Assembly: GCA_035577685.1 (NCBI GenBank)
Contig: DATLVC010000400.1
Coordinates: 1 to 7,818 of the forward strand
Reading direction: 5' to 3'
From: CAIYRG01 sp035577685
GTDB lineage: Bacteria > Pseudomonadota > Alphaproteobacteria > Micropepsales > Micropepsaceae
Length of the DNA stretch: 7,818 nt
This document shows, piece by piece, positions 1-7,732 of the stretch; position 1 is the first letter of the stretch; each line of letters opens with the position of its first letter. The notes beneath the pieces are model-generated. The model searched no databases. It was not told where the DNA came from and saw only the letters and a list, made by a program, of their open reading frames with translations. The position numbers and the translations under genes are program-made.

Positions 1-1269
1 CCGGTCTCGGCACTGATCCATGCCGCGACCATGGTAACGGCAGGTGTATTCCTCGTCTGCCGCTGCTCGCCTTTGTTCGAGCTGGCGCCCACAGCGCTCG
101 CCTTCGTCACCTTCATCGGCGCAAGCACGGCGTTCTTCGCCGCGACCGTCGGTCTCTTCCAGAACGACATCAAACGCGTGATCGCTTATTCGACCTGTTC
201 CCAGCTCGGCTACATGTTCGCCGCTGCCGGCGTGTCTGCCTATGGCGCGTCCATGTTTCACCTCTTCACGCACGCTTTCTTCAAGGCGCTGTTGTTCCTG
301 GGCGCGGGCTCGGTGATCCATGCCATGCATCATGAACAGGACATGCGCAAAATGGGTGGGCTCGCCAAGCGCATTCCGATCACCTGGACGATGATGCTGA
401 TCGGCAATCTCGCGCTGACGGGCGTCGGCATACCGCTGATCGGCATCGGCACCGCCGGTTTCTATTCCAAGGATGGCATCATCAACGCGACCTTCCTTTC
501 CGGCACTGGCATCGGCACCTACGCCTTCGTGCTGACGAGTGTGTCGGTGCTGATGACCTCGTTCTATTCCTGGCGGCAATTCCTGATGACCTTTCACGGT
601 CCCTATCGCGGGGCGGTGCAGACCCATCTCTCCCATGCCGATGCGGGCGCGCACGCCCATGACGAGCCAGGCGATCACCATCACGGCGAGCCCCTGAAGC
701 TGGACGACGTGCATGAATCGCCGCCCGTGATTTTGGTGCCGCTGCTGGTGCTGTCGGTCGGCGCGCTGTTTGCGGGCCTCTTGTTCGATGCCCATTTCAT
801 TGGCGGACAGTCGACAGGCTTCTGGCACAACGCCATCGCGGCGATTTACGGCCACGCGAAAGGCGAAGCGGAATTGCCGCTCTGGGTAGAGTTCATGCCG
901 CTTACCTTCACGGCGATCGGCTTTGCCATCGCCTATTATTATTATGTGCTGCATCCCGAGCTGCCGCCTGTAATGGCCGCGCAGAAGGGGCTGCTCTACA
1001 CCTTCTTCTACAACAAATGGTATTTCGACGAGCTATACGATTTCCTGTTCGTGCGGCCCGCCAAGCGGTTGGGGCGCTTCCTGTGGAAGGTGGGCGACGG
1101 CCTTATCATCGACGGGCTCGGCCCCGACGGCATCACCGCACGCGTGCTCGATGTCACCCGCGGCGCGGTCCGGCTGCAATCGGGTTACGTCTACCATTAC
1201 GCCTTCGCCATGCTGGTGGGTGTGGCGGCTCTGGTTACATGGTTCCTCTTCTCGACGGGTAAAGCCTGA
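1..1269 (+). CDS. nuoL: NADH-quinone oxidoreductase subunit L (NuoL), 5'-truncated by window edge
   Basis: NuoL is the distal antiporter-like proton-pumping subunit of respiratory complex I in the inner membrane. The frame is open from base 1, and the first codons (PVSALIHAATMV) match the helix holding E. coli His254, so about 247 residues lie upstream. The ATG at 31 is internal and is not the start. The visible part has 422 residues. Proton-path residues are present: FHLFTHAFFK at codons 86-95 gives the equivalents of E. coli His334, His338 and Lys342, and the Lys of FYSKDG (codon 157) matches Lys399. Codons 209-238 form a His- and acid-rich loop. The amphipathic lateral helix that spans NuoM and NuoN lies in roughly codons 335-378, and the last membrane helix is codons 398-417. 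The stop overlaps the nuoM start by one base (TGATG). The identity is essentially certain. Confidence 0.97.
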   Translation, partial: PVSALIHAATMVTAGVFLVCRCSPLFELAPTALAFVTFIGASTAFFAATVGLFQNDIKRVIAYSTCSQLGYMFAAAGVSAYGASMFHLFTHAFFKALLFLGAGSVIHAMHHEQDMRKMGGLAKRIPITWTMMLIGNLALTGVGIPLIGIGTAGFYSKDGIINATFLSGTGIGTYAFVLTSVSVLMTSFYSWRQFLMTFHGPYRGAVQTHLSHADAGAHAHDEPGDHHHGEPLKLDDVHESPPVILVPLLVLSVGALFAGLLFDAHFIGGQSTGFWHNAIAAIYGHAKGEAELPLWVEFMPLTFTAIGFAIAYYYYVLHPELPPVMAAQKGLLYTFFYNKWYFDELYDFLFVRPAKRLGRFLWKVGDGLIIDGLGPDGITARVLDVTRGAVRLQSGYVYHYAFAMLVGVAALVTWFLFSTGKA

Positions 1270-2792
1270 TGGGTCTGGGGGGCTGGCCGATTCTTTCCAT
1301 CATCACCTTCCTGCCGGCAGTGGGCGCGCTGATCATTCTGTTCGCGCCCGGCGATGCCGAACGTGCCGGCCACAGCGCGCGGACGATCGCCTTCGTCGTG
1401 ACGCTGATCGATTTTCTGCTGTCGTTGCTGCTGTGGGCGAAGTTCGAAACCGGTACGGCCGATTTCCAGTTCGTCGAAAGCTTCAACTGGCTCGGCAGCG
1501 GCATCACCTACAAAATGGGCGTGGACGGGATTTCCGTGCTGTTCGTCGTGTTGACCGCCCTGTTGATGCCCATCTGCATCGTTGCCAGCGAGGCCATTCA
1601 CACCCGCCTGCGCGAATATATGATCGCGTTCCTGATGTTGGAAACGCTGATGATCGGCGTGTTCTGCGCGCTCGATCTCGTCGTGTTCTACGTCTTCTTC
1701 GAAGGCGGTCTGATCCCGATGTTCCTGATCATCGGTGTGTGGGGCGGGCCGCGGCGTGTCTATGCGACGTTCAAATTCTTCCTCTACACGCTCCTGGGCT
1801 CGGTGCTGATGCTGCTCGCCATCATGGCGATCTATTGGCAGACGGGCACGACGGATATCGCGGCGTTGCTCGATGGCATGCACCCCATTCCTGTTGCGAT
1901 GCAGCCCTGGCTGTGGTTCGCGTTCCTCGCCTCCTTCGCGGTGAAGCTGCCGATGTGGCCGGTGCACACATGGCTGCCGGACGCGCATGTGGAAGCCCCG
2001 ACCGCGGGCTCGGTGATCCTCGCGGGTATCCTTCTGAAGATGGGCGGTTACGGTTTCCTGCGCTTTTCGCTGCCGATGTTTCCTGTGGCGAGCGAGCAGT
2101 TCGCGCCTCTCATCTTCGCGTTGTCGCTGATCGCTATCGTGTACACCTCGCTGGTGGCGCTGGCGCAGGAGGACATGAAGAAGCTGATCGCCTATTCCTC
2201 GGTCGCCCATATGGGACTGGTGTCGCTCGGCACCTTCACCTTCAGCCATGAAGGCATCGACGGCGCCATTTTCCAGATGCTGTCCCACGGCATCGTGTCG
2301 GGTGCGCTGTTCCTCTGCGTCGGCGTGATCTACGACCGCATGCATACGCGGCTGATTTCCGCCTATGGCGGGTTGGTCGACCGCATGCCGGCCTATGCCG
2401 TGTGCTTCATGGTGTTCACGCTCGCCAACGTCGGACTTCCCGGTACCAGCGGATTTGTAGGTGAGTTCCTGACGCTGCTCGCGGCCTTCCGTTACAACAC
2501 CTGGCTCGCGATTGTCGGCACCACCGGCGTGATCCTGTCTGCGGCCTATGCGCTATGGCTTTATCGCCGCATCATTTACGGGGCCTTGGAGAAATCGAGT
2601 CTCAAGGCCATCGCCGACTTGTCGCCGCGCGAAATTGCCTTCCTGGCGCCGCTGGTTGTGATCACCATTGCGCTCGGCGTTTATCCCAAGCCGATCTTCG
2701 ATGTGACGCGTGCCTCCGTCGCCCATCTCGTCGAACTGCATCACCAAGGCGCCGCCCTCGCCGCCCCCAAAGTGACGGAGGCACGGCCATGA
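1269..2792 (+). CDS. nuoM: NADH-quinone oxidoreductase subunit M (NuoM)
   Basis: NuoM is an antiporter-like, proton-translocating membrane subunit of complex I, sitting between NuoL and NuoN. At 507 residues it has the normal family length and is almost entirely hydrophobic helices. Family landmarks are visible: Glu145 in FYVFFEGG (E. coli Glu144), Lys226 in FAVKLPMWPVHTWLPDAH (Lys234), Lys257 in ILLKMGGYG (Lys265) and Glu399 in GFVGEF (Glu407). EDMKKLIAYSSVAHMG at 301-316 is the conserved segment shared by the antiporter-like subunits. The ATG overlaps the nuoL stop by one base. Only a weak GGG (1257-1259) precedes it, so translation is probably coupled to nuoL. The end overlaps nuoN by four bases. 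Nothing is missing or disrupted. Confidence 0.98.
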   Translation: MGLGGWPILSIITFLPAVGALIILFAPGDAERAGHSARTIAFVVTLIDFLLSLLLWAKFETGTADFQFVESFNWLGSGITYKMGVDGISVLFVVLTALLMPICIVASEAIHTRLREYMIAFLMLETLMIGVFCALDLVVFYVFFEGGLIPMFLIIGVWGGPRRVYATFKFFLYTLLGSVLMLLAIMAIYWQTGTTDIAALLDGMHPIPVAMQPWLWFAFLASFAVKLPMWPVHTWLPDAHVEAPTAGSVILAGILLKMGGYGFLRFSLPMFPVASEQFAPLIFALSLIAIVYTSLVALAQEDMKKLIAYSSVAHMGLVSLGTFTFSHEGIDGAIFQMLSHGIVSGALFLCVGVIYDRMHTRLISAYGGLVDRMPAYAVCFMVFTLANVGLPGTSGFVGEFLTLLAAFRYNTWLAIVGTTGVILSAAYALWLYRRIIYGALEKSSLKAIADLSPREIAFLAPLVVITIALGVYPKPIFDVTRASVAHLVELHHQGAALAAPKVTEARP

Positions 2793-4228
2793 GCGCGCTC
2801 GGAACCGATATCGGCATCATCGCGCCGGAATTCATCGTGGCGATTGGCGCCATGGCGCTGATGATGCTCGGCGTCTTCATGGGCGACCGTTCGCAAAAAT
2901 TGCTGTCCTATCTGGCAATCGCTCTGTTCACTATTGCCGGCGCCATCGCGTTGATGGGGCAGGGACGCAGCGTTGCGTTCAATGGCGGCTTTATCGCCGA
3001 CGGTTTCGCACGCTTTGCAAAAATGCTTGTGCTGGGCGGCGCCGTGTTCGTGCTCATCATGGGTCAGAGCTATGTTGACCGGCAAAAGATGAACCGGTTC
3101 GAATTCCCGATCCTGGTGGTCTTTTCCGTGCTCGGCATGATGTTGATGGCATCGGCCGGTGATTTCCTTACGCTCTATCTGAGCATGGAGCTGCAAAGCC
3201 TTGCGCTTTATGTGCTGGCTGCCTTCGACCGCGACAATCTGCGCTCCACCGAAGCAGGCCTGAAATATTTCGTCCTCGGCGCGCTTTCCTCCGGCATGAT
3301 GCTATACGGCATCTCGCTGATTTATGGGTTTGCCGGAACCGTGACCTTCGCGAAAGTAGCGATGGTGGTGCAGACCGGTGGCGTGTCGCTTGGCCTGCTG
3401 TTCGGGCTTGTCTTCCTGATTTCGGGACTCGCCTTCAAGGTGTCCGCCGTGCCGTTCCACATGTGGACGCCGGATGTGTATGAGGGCGCGCCTACGCCGA
3501 TTACGGCCTTCTTCTCGGCGTCCCCGAAAATCGCGGCGATGGCGCTGTTCGTGCGCGTGATGACCGGCGCTTTCCCGGATGCGCTCGATCAGTGGCGTCA
3601 GATCATCATCTTCATTGCCATCCTTTCCATGGTGCTCGGCGCGGTGGCGGCGATCGGCCAGAACAATATCAAGCGCCTGATGGCGTACTCCTCGATCGCC
3701 AATATGGGGTACATCCTCGTCGGTCTGGCATCAGGGACCGCGCAAGGCGTCGAAGGCGTGTTGATCTATTCGGCGATTTATCTGGTTACCAATATCGGCA
3801 TCTTCGCCTGCATCTTAGGGATGCGCCGCGGCGGCCACATGGTGGAAAACATCACAGACCTTGCCGGCCTCGCGCAGTCGCGCCCCGGCTACGCCTTCGT
3901 GTTTTCGATGTTGATGTTCAGCCTTGCCGGCATTCCGCCGTTGGCCGGGTTCTTCGCGAAATTCTATGTGTTCCTGGCCGCCATCCGCGCCGGGCTGTAT
4001 CCGCTCGCGGTGATCGGCGTTTTGGCCAGCGTGGTGGGAGCCTATTATTATCTGCGCATCGTGAAGATCATCTATTTCGACGAGCCGGCGCCGGAATTGG
4101 AGCGCGACATCGGCCCCAGCCTTTCGGCCATCATCGCCGCGGCCGGCGTCTTCACGGTGTTCTTCATGGTGGGTGCGGCGCCCTTGGTGTCCGCTGCCCA
4201 AGCCGCGGCGGCTTCGCTGTTCCCGTGA
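2789..4228 (+). CDS. nuoN: NADH-quinone oxidoreductase subunit N (NuoN)
   Basis: NuoN is the third antiporter-like subunit of complex I and lies closest to the hydrophilic arm and quinone site. The chosen ATG overlaps the nuoM stop (ATGA) and has a good GGAG eight bases upstream (2777-2780). It gives 479 residues, the usual size. The frame is also open upstream to 2555, but that stretch is Arg-rich and only shadows nuoM. Key charged residues are Glu134 in LSMELQSL (E. coli Glu133), Lys217 in LAFKVSAVPFHMWTPDVYEG (Lys217), Lys247 in SASPKIAA (Lys247) and Lys391 in FFAKFYVF (Lys395). IKRLMAYSSIANMG (294-307) is the conserved antiporter-family segment. The stop is overlapped by the birA GTG, joining the respiratory genes to a cofactor gene. 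Confidence 0.98.
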   Translation: MSALGTDIGIIAPEFIVAIGAMALMMLGVFMGDRSQKLLSYLAIALFTIAGAIALMGQGRSVAFNGGFIADGFARFAKMLVLGGAVFVLIMGQSYVDRQKMNRFEFPILVVFSVLGMMLMASAGDFLTLYLSMELQSLALYVLAAFDRDNLRSTEAGLKYFVLGALSSGMMLYGISLIYGFAGTVTFAKVAMVVQTGGVSLGLLFGLVFLISGLAFKVSAVPFHMWTPDVYEGAPTPITAFFSASPKIAAMALFVRVMTGAFPDALDQWRQIIIFIAILSMVLGAVAAIGQNNIKRLMAYSSIANMGYILVGLASGTAQGVEGVLIYSAIYLVTNIGIFACILGMRRGGHMVENITDLAGLAQSRPGYAFVFSMLMFSLAGIPPLAGFFAKFYVFLAAIRAGLYPLAVIGVLASVVGAYYYLRIVKIIYFDEPAPELERDIGPSLSAIIAAAGVFTVFFMVGAAPLVSAAQAAAASLFP

Positions 4229-4959
4229 CGGAAATTTTCGGCTGGCCGCAAGGGCTCGGCCTGAACGTTCATGAAAGCCTTGATTCCACCAATGACGAGG
4301 CCCGGCGTCTTGCCGCGGCGGGCGAGCGGGGGCCGCTTTGGATTGCGGCGCGCGAACAGACCGCCGGGCGCGGCCGCAGAGGGCGCGTCTGGGTTTCGGA
4401 ACGTGGCAATCTGTTCGCGACATTGCTGACCCGGGCGGCGCAACCGGTGGCGGTGCAGCTTGCGTTTGCGGCAGGTCTTGCGGCCGGTGAGACAATGGCC
4501 GCGTTGGCGCCGCATGCCCGAATGACCCTGAAATGGCCCAACGACATCTTGCTGGATGGCAAAAAGGCCGGCGGCATCCTGCTGGAAGGTTTGACCGGGG
4601 ACGCGCTCGCCATCGGCGTCGGGCTCAATCTCGCGCATCATCCGGAAGGGACCGAATTTCCTGCCACATCCGTTGTTGCTCTCACCGGTTCCGCGCCTGC
4701 GCCCGACGACGCGCTCCTTCGCCTCGCGAGGCGCATGGCCGCGTGGTATGAGGTCTGGCGCGGCGACGGCTTTGCGCGGGTACGGGCGGCATGGCTCACC
4801 CACGCTGCGGGATTGGGACGGCCGATTTTGGCACGGCTACAGGGAAGCGAAATGGACGGCGTGTTCGAGGATCTCGACGAAGATGGCGCGCTGCTGCTGC
4901 GGCAAACGTCGGGTGCGCTCGCGCGCATCACGGCTGGCGAAGTGTTCTTCAGGACCTGA
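4225..4959 (+). CDS. birA: Biotin--[acetyl-CoA-carboxylase] ligase (monofunctional BirA, no HTH domain)
   Basis: This cytoplasmic enzyme activates biotin with ATP to biotinyl-5'-AMP and attaches it to a lysine of biotin carboxyl carrier domains, such as that of acetyl-CoA carboxylase. In 244 residues the catalytic landmarks appear in order: STN (21-23), the nucleotide/biotin loop GRGRRGRVW (48-56), KWPNDI (103-108), Lys114 in GKKAGGILLE (equivalent to the active-site Lys183 of E. coli) and GVGLNL (131-136). A small C-terminal beta domain follows from about residue 196. The DNA-binding domain of E. coli BirA is absent, so this is a class I ligase that should not repress bio genes itself. The start is a GTG overlapping the nuoN stop by four bases. 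No purine-rich ribosome site precedes it, and the next in-frame ATG (Met91) would delete the active site. Translation is therefore probably coupled to nuoN. Three bases separate it from coaX. Confidence 0.96.
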   Translation: MTEIFGWPQGLGLNVHESLDSTNDEARRLAAAGERGPLWIAAREQTAGRGRRGRVWVSERGNLFATLLTRAAQPVAVQLAFAAGLAAGETMAALAPHARMTLKWPNDILLDGKKAGGILLEGLTGDALAIGVGLNLAHHPEGTEFPATSVVALTGSAPAPDDALLRLARRMAAWYEVWRGDGFARVRAAWLTHAAGLGRPILARLQGSEMDGVFEDLDEDGALLLRQTSGALARITAGEVFFRT

Positions 4960-4962
4960 CTC

Positions 4963-5760
4963 ATGCTGCTCGCCATCGACGCCGGGAACACCAATATCGT
5001 TTTTGCGGTCTGCGATGGACCCACTATTCGTGCCCAATGGCGCGCGGCGACCAAGACCACGCGCACGGCCGACGAATATGCGGTCTGGCTGAAAGAAATG
5101 CTGGCGCTCGAAAATCTGCGCTTTGCCGATCTGGACGCCGCGATCATCGCGAGCGTCATTCCGGCGGCTTTGTTCGACCTTCGCAGCCTTTGCCGACGGT
5201 ATCTGAAATGCGAACCGCTGGTGGTCGGAGAACCGGACGTCGACCTTGGGATCGGTGTCAAAGTCGACAGACCCGGGGCCGTGGGTGCCGACCGCCTGGT
5301 CAACGCTATCGCCGCACACCACGCCTATCCCGGCGCGTTGATCGTGGTGGATTTCGGCACGGCCACTACGTTCGATGTCGTCGGCGCGAATGGTGATTAC
5401 GAAGGCGGCGTCATCGCGCCGGGCGTGAATGTTTCGGCGGAAGCGCTGCATCAGGCAGCCGCCATGCTGCCGCGCGTGGCCATCGAGCGGACCCAGCAGG
5501 TGATCGGCAAGGATACGGTGCCCGCCATGCAGTCCGGGCTGTATTGGGGTTATGTCGGATTGATCGAAGGGCTGGTCAGCCGCATCCGGAACGAATACGA
5601 ACATCCCATGACGGTGATCGGAACCGGCGGCCTGGCTGCACTGTTTCATAAACAGGTCGCGGTGATCGACCATTTGAACCGCGATCTGACCATCAGCGGG
5701 CTTATTCTCGTTCATGCCCGCAACAAAGCGCGCCCCAAGCCGCCCGCTTCGGCCGATTAA
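4963..5760 (+). CDS. coaX: Type III pantothenate kinase (CoaX)
   Basis: CoaX phosphorylates pantothenate with ATP, the first committed step of coenzyme A synthesis, in the cytoplasm. The 265-residue product has the ASKHA-fold signatures of the type III family: the phosphate-binding DAGNTN (6-11), GADR (108-111) with the catalytic Asp110, DFGTATTFD (130-138) whose Asp130 matches the monovalent-cation ligand, GGVIAPG (148-154), QSG (190-192) and GTGG (220-223). Family knowledge is that type III enzymes need K+ or NH4+ and are not feedback-inhibited by CoA. The ATG has an AGGA eight bases upstream (4951-4954), inside the end of birA, and lies three bases after the birA stop. The last dozen residues are a basic, proline-containing tail. 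No sign of damage. Confidence 0.97.
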   Translation: MLLAIDAGNTNIVFAVCDGPTIRAQWRAATKTTRTADEYAVWLKEMLALENLRFADLDAAIIASVIPAALFDLRSLCRRYLKCEPLVVGEPDVDLGIGVKVDRPGAVGADRLVNAIAAHHAYPGALIVVDFGTATTFDVVGANGDYEGGVIAPGVNVSAEALHQAAAMLPRVAIERTQQVIGKDTVPAMQSGLYWGYVGLIEGLVSRIRNEYEHPMTVIGTGGLAALFHKQVAVIDHLNRDLTISGLILVHARNKARPKPPASAD

Positions 5761-5764
5761 GCGC

Positions 5765-5768
5765 AAGG
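5765..5768 (+). promoter_or_regulatory. Ribosome binding site supporting the TTG start of rnj
   Basis: AAGG lies six bases before the TTG at 5775, within the 14-base gap after coaX. It supports the rare start codon. No in-frame ATG or GTG lies between the coaX stop and the first conserved residues of the enzyme. Confidence 0.55.
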
Positions 5769-5774
5769 CCCGAT

Positions 5775-7427
5775 TTGAACAGAGACACACCACTCGGCAC
5801 CGATCTCGTATTCCTCCCTCTGGGCGGCGCGGGCGAGATCGGCATGAATCTGAATTGTTACGGCTACGGCCCGCCCGAGATGCGCAAATGGATCGTGGTC
5901 GATTGCGGCGTGCTGTTCGGCCGCGAGACCTCCACGCCGGGCATCGATCTGATCATGCCCGACATCCGTTTTCTGGAAGCGGTGCGCGACGATCTTCTCG
6001 GTCTCGTGTTGACTCACGGGCATGAAGATCATCTGGGTGCGGTCGCGCATCTCTGGCCGAGGCTGCGTTGCCCGGTCTACGCGACGCCCTTCACCGCGCG
6101 ACTGTTGCACGACAAGCTCGAAGAGGCCGGGCTCGAAGAACGGGTGCGGGTGAAGATCGTCCCGCTCGGCGGCGCGGTGAAACTGGGCCCCTTCGCGCTC
6201 GAATTCATCAGCATCACCCATTCCATTCCGGAACCCAACGCGATTGCCATCCGCACTGGCTTCGGCACCATTCTGCACACGGGTGATTGGAAGATCGATC
6301 CCGATCCCCTGCTCGGTGAGGTGACGAACGATGCCGCGCTGCGCCGCCTGGGCGACGAAGGCGTGCTCGCGATGGTGTGCGATTCCACCAATGCGCTGGT
6401 GCACGGCGAATCCGGCTCGGAAGGCGAGGTGCGGCGCGCGCTGATCCGGCTGATCGGCTCGCTGAAGGGCCGCGTCGCGGTGACGGCCTTTGCCTCCAAT
6501 GTGGCGCGGCTGCAATCGGTGGCGGAAGCCGCCGAAGCGGCGGGCCGCTCGCTGGTGCTGGTCGGCCGCTCCATGCATCACATGGTGAATTGCGCGCGCG
6601 ACACCGGCTATCTGAAGAAATTCCCCCGCGTCGTGGCGGAGGACGAAGCCGCGGAGATTCCGGCCGACAACGTGCTTTATCTCTGCACCGGCAGCCAGGG
6701 CGAGCCGCGCGCGGCGCTGGCGCGAATCGCATCGGGCAATCATCACAATGTCAGTCTTGGCGAGGGCGACACGGTGATCTTTTCCTCGCGCATCATTCCG
6801 GGAAATGAGCTGGCGATCTTCGAGCTGCAGAACCAGCTCGCGGCCAAAGGAATCGCGGTCATCACCGAACGCGATCACTTCGTGCATGTCTCCGGGCATC
6901 CCGCGCGGGACGAGCTGGCCGCCATGTATGCCTGGGTCAAGCCGCGCATCGCCGTGCCCGTGCATGGCGAGCTGCGCCATATCAGCGAGCACGCGCGTCT
7001 GGCGGAATCCTTTCAGGTGCCGCAGGCGGTGGTGGCGCTGAACGGCCAGATGGTGCGTCTGGCCCCGGGGCGGGCGGAGATCATCGACGAAACGCCGTCG
7101 GGGCGCCTGCATCTGGACGGCCGCGTGCTGGTGCATGAGGACGAGGGGTTCGCGCGCGCGCGCCGTGCACTCGGGTTTGCGGGCTTCATCGGGGTCACTT
7201 TGGTGCTGGACCGCAAGGGGCGGGTGGCGGCCGATCCGGTGCTGCATATGGAAGGCATTCCCGACGCCGTGTTGGAACCGGTGCGCGAGGCTGTCGCGCG
7301 TGCGGCAAACGGCAAGCGCGGTAAGAGCGGCGATCTGGAGGAGGTGGTGCGCATCGCGGCGCGCCGTGCCGCCAACGACATCTGGGGCAAGAAGCCGGTG
7401 GTGCGCGTGCAAACCATCGAAGTGTGA
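5775..7427 (+). CDS. rnj: Ribonuclease J (metallo-beta-lactamase/beta-CASP RNase)
   Basis: RNase J is a zinc-dependent cytoplasmic ribonuclease with endonuclease and 5'-to-3' exonuclease activity that acts in RNA maturation and decay; in alphaproteobacteria it helps mature rRNA ends. The 550 residues match the family length. The metallo-beta-lactamase core starts at PLGGAGEIGMN (15-25) and has the HGHEDH zinc motif (81-86), His149 in ITHS and Asp171 in HTGDWK. The beta-CASP part includes DSTN (203-206), CTGSQGEP (304-311) and HVSGHPARDEL (371-381), followed by the PVHGE zinc-site motif (395-399). The C-terminal domain covers roughly residues 450-550. The start is a TTG: the next ATG, at codon 24, falls inside the conserved core. 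It is probably cotranscribed with coaX. The stop lies beside the DUF1467 start. All catalytic residues appear intact. Confidence 0.96.
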   Translation: MNRDTPLGTDLVFLPLGGAGEIGMNLNCYGYGPPEMRKWIVVDCGVLFGRETSTPGIDLIMPDIRFLEAVRDDLLGLVLTHGHEDHLGAVAHLWPRLRCPVYATPFTARLLHDKLEEAGLEERVRVKIVPLGGAVKLGPFALEFISITHSIPEPNAIAIRTGFGTILHTGDWKIDPDPLLGEVTNDAALRRLGDEGVLAMVCDSTNALVHGESGSEGEVRRALIRLIGSLKGRVAVTAFASNVARLQSVAEAAEAAGRSLVLVGRSMHHMVNCARDTGYLKKFPRVVAEDEAAEIPADNVLYLCTGSQGEPRAALARIASGNHHNVSLGEGDTVIFSSRIIPGNELAIFELQNQLAAKGIAVITERDHFVHVSGHPARDELAAMYAWVKPRIAVPVHGELRHISEHARLAESFQVPQAVVALNGQMVRLAPGRAEIIDETPSGRLHLDGRVLVHEDEGFARARRALGFAGFIGVTLVLDRKGRVAADPVLHMEGIPDAVLEPVREAVARAANGKRGKSGDLEEVVRIAARRAANDIWGKKPVVRVQTIEV

Positions 7428-7428
7428 T

Positions 7429-7432
7429 AGGG
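7429..7432 (+). promoter_or_regulatory. Ribosome binding site favouring the ATG of the DUF1467 gene
   Basis: AGGG lies six bases before the ATG at 7439. The alternative GTG at 7424 has no comparable purine run at the right distance, which is one reason for choosing the ATG. Confidence 0.45.
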
Positions 7433-7438
7433 TTTGTG

Positions 7439-7675
7439 ATGGGTTGGGCTTTGGGTTTTGCGCTTTATTTCATCATCTGGTGGACGCTTTTGTTCGCCGT
7501 GTTGCCGTTCGGCGTGCACAGCCAGGCGGAAATGCACGACATCGTCCCCGGCAGCGAGCCGGGCGCACCCGCAAAGCCCCGGCTGGGATTGAAGATGCTG
7601 GCCACTACGGGAATTGCAGCCATTATTTGGGCCATCGCGGATTACGCCTACATTCACTATTACATGCCGCAATAG
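7439..7675 (+). CDS. DUF1467 family small membrane protein, function unknown
   Basis: This is a 78-residue protein with two predicted membrane helices (about residues 4-24 and 50-71). They are joined by a hydrophilic loop holding the family-like segment VPGSEPGAPAKPRLGLK (36-52). The WW pair at 14-15 and LFAVLPFGV (18-26) also fit the DUF1467 family, which is found next to rnj in many alphaproteobacteria. Its function is not known. The start is uncertain. I chose the ATG with an AGGG six bases upstream because the WW position then matches the short N-terminus usual in the family. An in-frame GTG at 7424 would add five residues and overlap the rnj stop by four bases (GTGA), as seen at nuoN/birA. 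In either case it is tightly linked to rnj and probably translated from the same message. Confidence 0.88.
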   Translation: MGWALGFALYFIIWWTLLFAVLPFGVHSQAEMHDIVPGSEPGAPAKPRLGLKMLATTGIAAIIWAIADYAYIHYYMPQ

Positions 7676-7732
7676 GCGCAAAATTAAGCTTTGCCGGTCA
7701 TGCTTCCGGGCGAATGGCCAAGGCGTGTGACG

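Noticed and set aside
934..945. Four TAT repeats in nuoL
   Set aside because: They encode four tyrosines inside a membrane helix, and a similar Tyr run occurs in NuoN. Too short to be a meaningful variable repeat.
1151..2251. A 366-codon plus-strand open frame across the end of nuoL and much of nuoM
   Set aside because: It is out of frame with both genes, Arg-rich and lacks any family motif, so it is a shadow.
1197..2345. A 382-codon minus-strand open frame under nuoM
   Set aside because: The translation is a low-complexity His/Arg/Gln/Glu-rich string typical of an antisense shadow, while the plus strand encodes a full NuoM.
3592..4224. In-frame 5' extension of birA through nuoN, which could suggest an N-terminal regulatory domain
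   Set aside because: The extension is Arg/His-rich, lacks a helix-turn-helix pattern and lies wholly over conserved nuoN sequence. The GTG at 4225 gives a normal class I ligase.
5757..7412. A 551-codon open frame on the minus strand covering all of rnj
   Set aside because: Its product is rich in Arg, His and Gln with no recognisable motif, as expected from the complement of a GC-rich gene with strong third-position bias. The plus strand encodes a complete RNase J.
7691..7714. Possible hairpin (CCGG, 8-base loop, CCGG) between the DUF1467 gene and the last gene
   Set aside because: Only four continuous pairs with bulges beyond, and no T-run after it, so it does not support a terminator.
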